From contig DASZTS010000024.1 in the NCBI GenBank assembly GCA_035547915.1, positions 124,001 through 188,000 on the forward strand: 64,000 nt of DNA, given 5' to 3'. Below are positions 47,020 through 55,374 of this stretch, piece by piece (the first letter of the stretch is position 1; each line of letters opens with the position of its first letter). A program made the translations under genes and the position numbers. Origin of the DNA: DASSFG01 sp035547915. GTDB taxonomy: Bacteria; Planctomycetota; Planctomycetia; Pirellulales; JAICIG01. Below the pieces are notes generated by a model, which saw only the letters and a program-made list of their open reading frames with translations, had not been told where the DNA came from and ran no database searches.

Positions 47020-50000
47020 ATGTTTTCCAGATTTTTTATAAACCGGCCGATCTTTGCCTCGGTGCTCTCGATCATTGTGACGCTCGCCGGGGGCATTGCC
47101 GTGTTCACACTGCCGGTGGCGCAATATCCCGACATTGCCCCGCCGACCGTCGAGGTCTCGGCCGTCTACCCCGGCGCCAACGCCCAAGTTGTGGCCGACA
47201 CCGTCGCCGCTCCGCTCGAGCAGCAAGTAAACGGTGTGGAAAACATGCTCTACATGTCGTCGCAGTGCGCCAACGATGGCACTTATACGCTCACCATCAC
47301 GTTCAATCTGGGCACCGATCTCAACATGGCACAGGTGCTGGTGCAGAACCGCGTGGCGTTGGCCGAGCCGATCCTACCCGACATCGTCAAACGTCGTGGC
47401 GTGTCGGTGAAGAAGAAGTCCCCCAGCCAGTTGCTGATCGTCAATCTCTACTCGCCCGACGGTAGCCGTAATAACGTCGAATTGAGCAACTACGCCACGA
47501 TTCAGTTGCGCGACGAGTTGGCCCGACTCAAAGGCGTCGGCGACATTACCTATCTGGGCCAGCGCGATTACAGTATGCGCATCTGGCTCGATCCCGAGCA
47601 GATGGCCAGCCTGAATCTGACGGCCGATGATGTGCTCAAGGCGGTCACCGAGCAGAACGTGCAAGTGGCGGCCGGGCAGATCGGTCAGCCACCGACCAAG
47701 GCGGGCCAGGTGTTCCAATACACCATGACCACGCTCGGACGGCTAGCCAACGAAGAACAGTTCGCCGAGATGATCATCAAGGCCGACCCGTTGGGCCGCA
47801 TTGTGCGCATGCGCGACGTCGCTCGCATCGAGTTGGGTGCGCTCGCTTACGGACAGTCGGCCACACTCGACGGCGAGCCGTCGGTCGCCCTCTCGATCTA
47901 TCAACTTCCCGGCTCGAACGCGCTGGAAGTGGCCCAGTCGGTCAAAGACAAGATGGCCGAGCTGGCGAAGCATTTTCAGTCGGGCATCGCTTACGACATC
48001 GTTTACGACACGACTCCGTTCATCACCGAGTCCATTAACGAGGTGTTCAATACCCTGCGCGACGCGGTCATTCTGGTGGCGGTGGTCGTGCTGCTCTTCC
48101 TGCAAAACTGGCGGTCGGCCGTCATTCCGCTGATCGCCGTGCCGGTGGCCATCGTGGGCACATTCGCGGTGATGGCCGCGATCGGCTTCAGTTTGAATAA
48201 CCTCACGCTCTTCGGGCTGGTGCTGGCCATCGGCATCGTCGTCGACGACGCGATCGTGGTCGTCGAAGCGGTCGAGCACCACATCGAAACGGGGCTCGCT
48301 CCACGCGAAGCGACCGTGCGGGCCATGGAGCAGGTGTCGGGGCCGGTGGTCGCCGTGGGACTGGTGCTGGCGGCCGTCTTCGTTCCCTGCGCGTTCATCA
48401 GCGGCATCGTCGGCCAATTCTTCCGGCAGTTCGCGCTCACCATCGCTGTCTCGACGGTCATCTCGGCCTTCAATTCACTCACGCTCAGTCCGGCGCTGGC
48501 AGCCTTGCTGCTGCGGCACCGCGAGAAGGGAAAGTTCGAGGCCCTGCCGAAATGGGCATTTTGGCTGTTGGGCGGCTGGCTCGGATACTCACTGCTGACC
48601 GAGTGGTTGGCCCGGCTCAGTCCGCGGTTGGCCCAATATACGTTGGCTCTGCCGATCGTCGCCGCGGTGTTGGGTCTGGTTGTGGGTGCGATCGCCGCGG
48701 CGCCTCTCAATCGGATATTGGCCTGGATCTTCCGCGCGTTCAACCTGGCGTTCGACGCATCCACCCGTTTCTATACGCGGCTGGTCAGCATGCTGCTACG
48801 GGTCAGTGTGATCGTGGTCGTGATCTACGGCGGGTTGCTCTACCTGACGGGATGGGGCTTTGAGCGCGTGCCGGCCGGGTTCATCCCGTCGCAGGACAAG
48901 GGCTACTTGCTCGTCAACGTGCAACTCCCCGACGCAGCATCGCTGGAGCGCACGCAGGAGGTGATGCGGCGGATCGAAAAGATCGCGTTGGCGACCGAGG
49001 GAGTGAGCCATACGGTGGCGGTTGCCGGCCAGTCGATCCTGCTCAATGCCAATGCCTCGAACTTCGGCGCGATGTATGTCATGCTCGACGAGTTTCATCA
49101 CCGCCGCAGACCAGAGCTCTCGGCCCAGCGGATCGGCGAGAAGCTCGAAGCCGCGTTTCACGATGAGATTCTGGACGCGCTGACGAACGTCTTCGGCGCG
49201 CCACCCGTCGAGGGCCTGGGCACGGCCGGCGGCTTCAAGCTCATCGTGGAAGATCGCGGCGAGCTGGGATCGGCGGCGCTCGAAAAGGTCGGCCAGCAGA
49301 TCGTCGACGATGGCAACAGCGACCCGCGCCTACAGGGTCTCTTCACCAGCTTCCGCGCGAGCACTCCCTGGCTCCGCATCGACATCGACCGAGTACAAGC
49401 CAAGATGATGGGCGTGTCGATGACCGACGTCTTCGACACGTTGCAGGTCTATTTCGGGTCATTGTATGTAAACGACTTCAACAAGTTCGGCCGCACCTGG
49501 CAGGTGAACGTGCAGGCCGACGCCCGGTTTCGTGGCGGGATCGACGATCTCAAACAGATGAAGGTCCGCAACGTGCAAGGCAACATGGCCCCCTTCGGCA
49601 CGATCGCCGACGTGCGCGACGTGAGCGGGCCGGTCACGATCGTGCGTTACAACATGTATCCCGCGGCGGCCATCAACGGCAGCGCGGCCCCGGGTACCAG
49701 TTCGGGCCAATCGATCGCCGAGATGGAACAGATCGCCGAACGCGACCTGCTCCCTTCCATGCGCAGCGAATGGACCGAGTTGGCCCTGCTGCAATTGCAG
49801 ACAGGCAATACGGCGATGCTCGTCTTCATCCTGGCCGTGGTGCTGGTGTTCCTCGTGTTGGCCGCCCAGTACGAGAGTTGGTCGTTGCCTTTGGCCGTGA
49901 TCCTGGTGGTGCCGATGTGCCTGCTCTGCTCGATCGCCGGTGTAGCGGCCGCGCACCTCGATATCAACATCTTCACGCAGATCGGCTTCGTGGTGCTCGT

Positions 50001-50397
50001 CGGCCTGGCGTGCAAGAACGCGATCTTGATCGTCGAGTTCGCGAAGGTGCGGCATGAAGCGGGCGTGCCACCCTACGAGGCGACGCTCGAAGCGTGCGAA
50101 TTGCGGCTGCGGCCCATCATGATGACGTCGTTCGCCTTCATCCTGGGCGTCGTGCCGCTGGTGCTCTCGCTCGGCGCCGGCGCCGAGATGCGCCGTGCGC
50201 TCGGCACGGCCGTGTTCGCCGGCATGTTGGGCGTCACCCTGTTCGGCATCTTTCTGACGCCCGTATTCTACTATCTCTTGCAATGGGTGATCGACCGCCG
50301 CCATCCGCCCGCCAAGCCCTCGGGCAGCGACGTGGCTGACCGCGCGGATCACGGCCAGCGCGGGACGGACATTGTGCGTCCCGATTCAGTCCACTAA
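47020..50397 (+). CDS. RND efflux permease, second of two
   Basis: 1125 residues. Close paralogue of the preceding permease: FINRPIFASVLSIIVTLAGG, QYPDIAPPTVEVSAVYPGAN, GIVVDDAIVVVEAVEHHIET and VGLACKNAILIVEFAKV, with the proton-relay Asp pair and Lys present. It shares the extra block between TM6 and TM7 (about 502-570: WAFWLLGGWLGYSLLTEWLA and LALPIVAAVLGLVVGAIAAA). The presence of two RND subunits after one adaptor recalls heteromeric pumps such as MdtBC, in which two permeases form one trimer. Its C-terminus is charged and ends RPDSVH. It is convergent with the Kdo hydroxylase gene. Confidence 0.96.
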   Translation: MFSRFFINRPIFASVLSIIVTLAGGIAVFTLPVAQYPDIAPPTVEVSAVYPGANAQVVADTVAAPLEQQVNGVENMLYMSSQCANDGTYTLTITFNLGTDLNMAQVLVQNRVALAEPILPDIVKRRGVSVKKKSPSQLLIVNLYSPDGSRNNVELSNYATIQLRDELARLKGVGDITYLGQRDYSMRIWLDPEQMASLNLTADDVLKAVTEQNVQVAAGQIGQPPTKAGQVFQYTMTTLGRLANEEQFAEMIIKADPLGRIVRMRDVARIELGALAYGQSATLDGEPSVALSIYQLPGSNALEVAQSVKDKMAELAKHFQSGIAYDIVYDTTPFITESINEVFNTLRDAVILVAVVVLLFLQNWRSAVIPLIAVPVAIVGTFAVMAAIGFSLNNLTLFGLVLAIGIVVDDAIVVVEAVEHHIETGLAPREATVRAMEQVSGPVVAVGLVLAAVFVPCAFISGIVGQFFRQFALTIAVSTVISAFNSLTLSPALAALLLRHREKGKFEALPKWAFWLLGGWLGYSLLTEWLARLSPRLAQYTLALPIVAAVLGLVVGAIAAAPLNRILAWIFRAFNLAFDASTRFYTRLVSMLLRVSVIVVVIYGGLLYLTGWGFERVPAGFIPSQDKGYLLVNVQLPDAASLERTQEVMRRIEKIALATEGVSHTVAVAGQSILLNANASNFGAMYVMLDEFHHRRRPELSAQRIGEKLEAAFHDEILDALTNVFGAPPVEGLGTAGGFKLIVEDRGELGSAALEKVGQQIVDDGNSDPRLQGLFTSFRASTPWLRIDIDRVQAKMMGVSMTDVFDTLQVYFGSLYVNDFNKFGRTWQVNVQADARFRGGIDDLKQMKVRNVQGNMAPFGTIADVRDVSGPVTIVRYNMYPAAAINGSAAPGTSSGQSIAEMEQIAERDLLPSMRSEWTELALLQLQTGNTAMLVFILAVVLVFLVLAAQYESWSLPLAVILVVPMCLLCSIAGVAAAHLDINIFTQIGFVVLVGLACKNAILIVEFAKVRHEAGVPPYEATLEACELRLRPIMMTSFAFILGVVPLVLSLGAGAEMRRALGTAVFAGMLGVTLFGIFLTPVFYYLLQWVIDRRHPPAKPSGSDVADRADHGQRGTDIVRPDSVH

Positions 50398-50415
50398 CAA
50401 GGCGCCGCCTCCTGT

Positions 50416-51378
50416 TCAGGCGGCCTTCCTCAACGAAAACCTGGCGAGCCGCTCGAGCACCGCGGCGGGTGCTTTTTCCGGCAGACGCATGACGTCGCGC
50501 GGCACGATCACCGTCTGCTCCAACGCATATTGGCCCGACACCACGGCGTGCGGCACGGCATCGGTGAACACCAGCCACGACGAGCCGGGCGGAAAATGGC
50601 TGTGATCCTTGTGGCAGCTCTGCTGAAACTCGCTGTCTTCTTTCATCAATTGGTGAATGCGTCTCATCGACTGGTCGTACGGTGAGCTGCCCCGGCCGGC
50701 AAAACGCAACAGTCGCACGGCCCGCTCGCGCAGCGTCAGCGCGGCCGGGCGCAAGAACCGCCGCGAGAATTCGGGGCCCATCGTGGTTGCTAGCACGTCG
50801 AGCGGCTCGCCCGTGACCCAATGCCGCTCGGCCGCCGGGTTGATGTTCGTGAAGATCCGCATGATGCGGTCGCCGTGCGTGGGGCGCTTGGGGAACGAAT
50901 CGACGTGGATCAGATCGTTGCGGGCGTGCAGCCGCAATTGGCGTCCCTTTTCTTCCAGCGGTCGGAAGCTGGCATAGTCGAGCCTCCAAGAGGCGGAGTA
51001 GGCGGGGAGCAGGCCCGCCACGTACCGCAGGGAATTGCGGCTGAACGTTCTCAGCACTTCGTGCAAACGCTTGGCATCGGCGTGCCGCGCATCGAAGCCG
51101 GTGACCCGGTCTTGGAGCGGCCGATAGGCGATGTTCTTGTGCCAGCCGCCCTGCGAGAGCCGCTGCCGCAGCAGCACGTCGGTGTCGATGCGGGAGAGCG
51201 GAAAGGGAGATGCCGGGAAATAGAGAATCTTGCCCGCTTCGAGCTGGCGGCAGAGCTCTTCGCCCACCTCCGCCGGCGAGCCGTGGTGCGACGCGAGAAA
51301 CTGATCCATCTCGACGAGGTGCCCAGTTTCCTTCGTATGCGCCGACGCTCTGAACGGGATGCAGCCTGCCGAACCCAT
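50416..51378 (-). CDS. kdoO: Kdo hydroxylase family protein (Fe(II)/2-oxoglutarate oxygenase)
   Basis: 320 residues from ATG 51378; AGGGAG lies about six bases upstream. The open frame further out (to 51561) is leader. The fold's first iron-binding pair is in NDLIHVDSFPKRPTHGDRIM, followed by RIFTNINPAAERHWVTG, a sequence pattern specific to the Kdo dioxygenase (KdoO) family. The distal His is probably in VFTDAVPHAVVSGQYALEQT. KdoO adds a hydroxyl at C3 of the outer Kdo of lipid A-Kdo, giving Ko. Relatives are known in Burkholderia and Yersinia. With kdsB in the same window, it suggests a hydroxylated Kdo in this organism's lipopolysaccharide. The symbol rests on family resemblance. Confidence 0.85.
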   Translation of the reverse strand: MGSAGCIPFRASAHTKETGHLVEMDQFLASHHGSPAEVGEELCRQLEAGKILYFPASPFPLSRIDTDVLLRQRLSQGGWHKNIAYRPLQDRVTGFDARHADAKRLHEVLRTFSRNSLRYVAGLLPAYSASWRLDYASFRPLEEKGRQLRLHARNDLIHVDSFPKRPTHGDRIMRIFTNINPAAERHWVTGEPLDVLATTMGPEFSRRFLRPAALTLRERAVRLLRFAGRGSSPYDQSMRRIHQLMKEDSEFQQSCHKDHSHFPPGSSWLVFTDAVPHAVVSGQYALEQTVIVPRDVMRLPEKAPAAVLERLARFSLRKAA

Positions 51379-51576
51379 ATCAGTCTCCCTATGTTTGGGA
51401 TTGCCGCCAAAACAGGGACCACTATCGGCACGACGGGGGCCGTTACTTGATGCAAAACGGCACCGATTCCCAACGGTTCGCACGCATCTCCCAACGATTG
51501 CAATGGGGCCGGAGGCGGGACAGAATTGGCACACCGTTTCTTGCTTCACCGACTTGCGCACCTTACCGAGACGACG

Positions 51577-52911
51577 ATGAACACCAGGCCCCCTCTTTCC
51601 TCCTTTGCCGATCTGCCCCTATTTCTCTGTCTGTTTGTCTGCTTGCCGCTGACCGGCGTTCGGCCCGCCGCGGCCGTCGAGCCGGCCGAATGGGCACAGG
51701 GCGACAACCTCGAGCAACTCGTCACGCTCTACCGCCATTTCCACAGCCATCCGGAACTGTCGATGCAAGAGAAGGAAACAGCCGCGCGGCTGGCGCAAGA
51801 GCTGGAGGCGACCGGAGCCGAGGTCACGCGCAACGTGGGTGGAACCGGCGTGGTGGCGATTGTCGAAAACGGGCCCGGCAAGACGCTGCTCATCCGCACC
51901 GACCTCGATGCCCTCCCGGTCACGGAGCGGACCGAGTTGGTCTATGCCTCGAAGGTCACGGTCGTGGGCGAGGGAGGACTGAAGACGGGCGTGATGCACG
52001 CCTGCGGCCACGATATCCATATCACCTCTTTGGTCGGCGCGGCCCGTTACCTCACGGCGAATAAGGATCGTTGGAGCGGCACGATCGTCTTCATCGGTCA
52101 ACCGGCCGAGGAGCGCGGCGAAGGGGCCAAGGCCATGCTCGACGACGGACTCTTCACGCGCTTTCCCAAGCCCGATTTCGCGCTGGCGCTGCACGTCGAT
52201 TCGACGCTGGCCACGGGCAAGGTCGGCTACCTGGCGGGCTATACGCTGGCCAATGTCGACAGTGTCGACATCACCGTCCGCGGCAAGGGCGGGCACGGCG
52301 CCTTCCCGCACATGACGGTCGATCCGATCGTGGAGGCGGCCCGGTTGATCCTCGACTTGCAGACGCTTGTCAGCCGCGAAATGAAACCGACCGAGCCGGC
52401 GGTCGTGACGGTTGGTTCGATCCACGGCGGCACCAAGCACAACGTGATCGCCGACACATGTCACTTGCAGCTCACGGTGCGCAGCTATACCGAAGAGGTC
52501 CGGCAGAAACTCATCGAAGGGATCAAGCGAAAGGCGAAAGCGTCGGCGGCGAGTTCGGGCGCACCGGAGCCGACCGTGGAAGTGACCGAGGGAACGCCCG
52601 CCATGTACAACGACGACAAGCTGGTGGAGCGCGTTGTGCCTGTCTTGCGAAAGGCTTTGGGCGAGTCGCGGGTCGTGCCGTCGGAGCCATCGATGGGAGG
52701 TGAAGATTTCAGTCGCTACGGCTTGGCCGGCGTGCCGATCTTCATGTTCCGCGTGGGTGCGGTCGACCAGGCCAGGCTCGACCGTTTCAAGCAGCTCAAG
52801 CAACTTCCCCCCTCGCTCCATTCGCCGCTCTTCTATCCCGACGCCGAACCGGCGCTGGCCACGGGTGTTACCGCCATGTCGGCGGCCGCACTCGACCTGC
52901 TGCACAAATAG
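51577..52911 (+). CDS. secreted M20 family amidohydrolase
   Basis: 444 residues from ATG 51577; the start at 51526 would put 17 residues before the signal. The signal peptide is hydrophobic (LPLFLCLFVCLPLTGVRPAA). Metal-binding motifs of M20 amidohydrolases follow: LIRTDLDALPVTE, MHACGHDIHITSLVGAARYL, GQPAEERGEGAKAMLDDG, ALHVDSTLATGKVGY, HGAFPHMTVDPIVEAARLIL and the final GGEDFSRYG. Members cleave N-acyl amino acids, hippurate-like compounds or indole-3-acetyl conjugates. Periplasmic location is likely. It is divergent from the Kdo hydroxylase gene by about 200 bases. Confidence 0.92.
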   Translation: MNTRPPLSSFADLPLFLCLFVCLPLTGVRPAAAVEPAEWAQGDNLEQLVTLYRHFHSHPELSMQEKETAARLAQELEATGAEVTRNVGGTGVVAIVENGPGKTLLIRTDLDALPVTERTELVYASKVTVVGEGGLKTGVMHACGHDIHITSLVGAARYLTANKDRWSGTIVFIGQPAEERGEGAKAMLDDGLFTRFPKPDFALALHVDSTLATGKVGYLAGYTLANVDSVDITVRGKGGHGAFPHMTVDPIVEAARLILDLQTLVSREMKPTEPAVVTVGSIHGGTKHNVIADTCHLQLTVRSYTEEVRQKLIEGIKRKAKASAASSGAPEPTVEVTEGTPAMYNDDKLVERVVPVLRKALGESRVVPSEPSMGGEDFSRYGLAGVPIFMFRVGAVDQARLDRFKQLKQLPPSLHSPLFYPDAEPALATGVTAMSAAALDLLHK

Positions 52912-53401
52912 CTTGCGACGGCGCCGTGGCCGCGCTCGATCGCACACAGTTTGACATCGATCGGAAATAAGATACGGTTTCGATTGAGGGAGCCGTTCGG
53001 TCGTGCTTCAGCCCGCGTGCGTCGCACGACATGGGCCCGAGCCCTTCCGAAGGGCAAGCCGATCGAACGACTCCTTCGACCTTTCGCAAGTTTGCATGTC
53101 TTTTTCCAACGTTGGAACCGGACGCTAGAGCGTCCCCCAGGCTCGATGTGAGCCGTCCGAGTAATCCCAGCGCAGAAGCACGAGCCAACGGGCCGGCCCA
53201 TTGCCGACCCTTTTTTGTCGATTCGTCGCGTGAACGGGCCGCTCTCGCCATAGAGAGCCGGCCGAAGAGCGGCTGACAAAACCCGGAAGTCGGAACGCCG
53301 TGGCCAAAAACCGGCCGTAAAACGCCTGTTTTCTGGCCTCCGCTCCGGTTTTGTCGGTTGCTCAAAGAACAAATCTCGTTTTGCAGATGAGGCAGATGCA
53401 A
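52912..53401. other. 490-base region before the receiver-HDOD gene
   Basis: No gene is supported; overlapping short frames look like shadows. The last 100 bases hold a large nested inverted repeat (listed separately). The first 350 bases show no recognisable promoter or RNA gene, though AT-rich steps near 53095-53115 (TTTTTCCAACG) could be a promoter region. Confidence 0.45.
53275..53355 (+). other. nested inverted repeat, possible structured leader or attenuator
   Basis: Outer arms are GACAAAACCCGGA (53275-53287) and TCCGGTTTTGTC (53344-53355), pairing with one bulged C. CGGA (53291-53294) pairs TCCG (53339-53342). The inner arms GGCCAAAAA (53302-53310) and TTTTCTGGCC (53329-53338) pair over most of their length. 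The whole forms a three-tier stem ending about 45 bases before the receiver-HDOD start codon. No riboswitch class is recognised. Confidence 0.45.
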
Positions 53402-55351
53402 ATGGCGAGACAATCCTTCCGTGCGCTCGTCGTCGATGACGACGCAGTGTCGCGGCAGATCATGATTCGGGCGGCGACACAGGTCGGCGGGCAGTGCGAC
53501 ACGGCGGCCGGTGGGCGCGAGGCCAACGAGCTCTTGAAATCGCGCGCCTACGATGTCGTGCTGACCGACCTGCGCATGCCCGAAGGCAATGGCCACGCGC
53601 TGTGCGTCGAACTGCTCGAACGCCGTCCGCACCCCGTGCTGGTCGTGCTCACCGGCGTCACCGAGCCGCGCCTGGTGCGCGACCTCCTGGCGCGGGGTGT
53701 CGACGACGTGATGTTCAAGCCGATCAACTGCCACCTGTTGGCCGCCAAGGTCGACGCACTGCTGGAAAAGGCGCGCTCCGCCGCAGCCGCCAGCCCCACC
53801 AACCAAGCGACCGGTCAGGCCACCGCCGACGGAGCGCTGCGGCGCATCGAGATGCCCGAGTTGGAGCCCCGCGTGTTGAGCCTGGCGCATATCCTGCCGA
53901 TCTCGCCGCTGGCCATCGAAGTGGCACGCATGGCCCACGCCGACGCGACGAGCGTGGGCCGCATCGCGTCCGCGATCTCGCGCGACCCCACGCTTTCGGC
54001 CGAATTGCTGCGGCTGGCCAACAGCCCCTTCTACAACCCGGCCGGGCAGAAGTTGGTACATACGGAAGCGGCCGTGATGCGCGTCGGCACGAAGCGGGTG
54101 GGTGAATTGGCCATGGGAATCGCCTCCTTGGGCGGCTTGAGTTCCTCGTGTCTGTCTTGGATGGACACGAAGCTCGCCTGGCGCCGCAGCCTGGCCGCGG
54201 GATTCGCCGCCGAGAAACTCGCCCAGCAAGCGGGTCTGACCGAGACGAGCGAAGATATCTTCCTGTCTGCCCTGCTGCACGGTCTGGGGCGTGTCGTCTT
54301 GAGCACCGCCTTTCCGCAAGAGTATCAGACGATGATCGGCGTCTGTGCCATGTCGGGGGCGTCGCTGGTCGAAGTCGAACGGGGAGTGTTTCCGGAAGAT
54401 CATACAGACGTCTTGTCGCGCCTGCTGGAAGCGTGGAAGGTGCCCGCGAGTGTCTACCAGCCGTTGCGGTATGTGCTCCACGAATACAAGGAGCTGGCGC
54501 GGATCGACGATCCGCTGCGCACGAAGGTCGGGCTGGTGAAAACGGCCATCTTCCTGGGCGAGTGCGCCGTCCGCGGCTGGGAGCCCTGGAGCCGGATCGA
54601 AATCCCGCCCGTATCGGTCGTCGCCCAGCTCGACATCCGGGCCATCCCCGAACTGTTACGCGAGATCGCCGAAAAGGTAAGTGAACTCGAGGGGGCCAAA
54701 CCGACCGCGCCGGCCCAAACCACAGCCCCTCGGCGCAGGTTGGCGTACTGCCTGATCGGTTCGCCCCGCTTCGATTTTCTCGGGGAGGTCGTGCGGGCGA
54801 TGGGCATCGAACTCGTGCCCTGTCCGCCCGAGGCGCTGCCCACGACCGAGCGCGCGCTGCTCAATTGTCTGGGTGTTCCCGCGCACCGGCTGGCGAAGTA
54901 CCTGATGGGCACCCCGCGGGAATATGGGCGCCTGATCGCGACCGACAAGGACCGTGCCCAGGAGTTCGCTCCGCTGGGTACGGTCATCGGATTGCCCGAC
55001 AGTTTCGGCCGTCTGCGAAAGGTGTGTGAGGAATGGGCGCTCGCCGATGCCTCCGCGGCCACGGTCGTTCCTGCGGTCGAAACAATCCGTCCGATCGAGC
55101 AAGAATCGGCGGCAGCGGCCGTGGGCGAGCAACGACGCGTCGAAATCGAGCCCGGCGCCATCGGACCGAACTCGAAACCGTTCTCGATGGGCGACTCATT
55201 GCGAGCCACCGTTGCCGCCAGCCGCTCGGTCCTGGCAGAAAGTTTCTTTGATAGCGTAACCGAGTTCGCCGTCGAGCAGCACGCTGGCCACCCGTTTTCC
55301 GACGCGCCCGTTCACTATCACGGCGCACCGGACCTGGCGCGCGCGGGCTAG
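53402..55351 (+). CDS. receiver-HDOD domain response regulator
   Basis: 649 residues if started at ATG 53402, which has GAGG nine bases upstream; ATGs at 53387 and 53396 are alternatives. The receiver domain (about 1-120) has RALVVDDDAVSRQIMIRAAT, phosphoacceptor in DVVLTDLRMPEGNG and Lys in MFKPINCHLL. The HDOD domain (about 155-350) starts LSLAHILPISPLAIEVARMA, with SRDPTLSAELLRLANSPFYN, VMRVGTKRVGELAMGIASLG and ALLHGLGRVVLSTAFPQEY. A further C-terminal domain (from about 450) of receiver-like style (YCLIGSPRFDFLGEVVRAMG) follows. HDOD proteins act in signalling, motility or cell-cycle control; the output is unknown here. Confidence 0.9.
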   Translation: MARQSFRALVVDDDAVSRQIMIRAATQVGGQCDTAAGGREANELLKSRAYDVVLTDLRMPEGNGHALCVELLERRPHPVLVVLTGVTEPRLVRDLLARGVDDVMFKPINCHLLAAKVDALLEKARSAAAASPTNQATGQATADGALRRIEMPELEPRVLSLAHILPISPLAIEVARMAHADATSVGRIASAISRDPTLSAELLRLANSPFYNPAGQKLVHTEAAVMRVGTKRVGELAMGIASLGGLSSSCLSWMDTKLAWRRSLAAGFAAEKLAQQAGLTETSEDIFLSALLHGLGRVVLSTAFPQEYQTMIGVCAMSGASLVEVERGVFPEDHTDVLSRLLEAWKVPASVYQPLRYVLHEYKELARIDDPLRTKVGLVKTAIFLGECAVRGWEPWSRIEIPPVSVVAQLDIRAIPELLREIAEKVSELEGAKPTAPAQTTAPRRRLAYCLIGSPRFDFLGEVVRAMGIELVPCPPEALPTTERALLNCLGVPAHRLAKYLMGTPREYGRLIATDKDRAQEFAPLGTVIGLPDSFGRLRKVCEEWALADASAATVVPAVETIRPIEQESAAAAVGEQRRVEIEPGAIGPNSKPFSMGDSLRATVAASRSVLAESFFDSVTEFAVEQHAGHPFSDAPVHYHGAPDLARAG

Positions 55352-55374
55352 CGCGTGCCGCGAGCACGACACCG

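Noticed and set aside
51619..52947. 442-codon minus-strand open frame over the M20 hydrolase
   Set aside because: Antisense to all M20 metal motifs.
52868..54481. 537-codon minus-strand open frame over the receiver-HDOD gene
   Set aside because: Antisense shadow; the plus strand has the phosphoacceptor and HDOD motifs.
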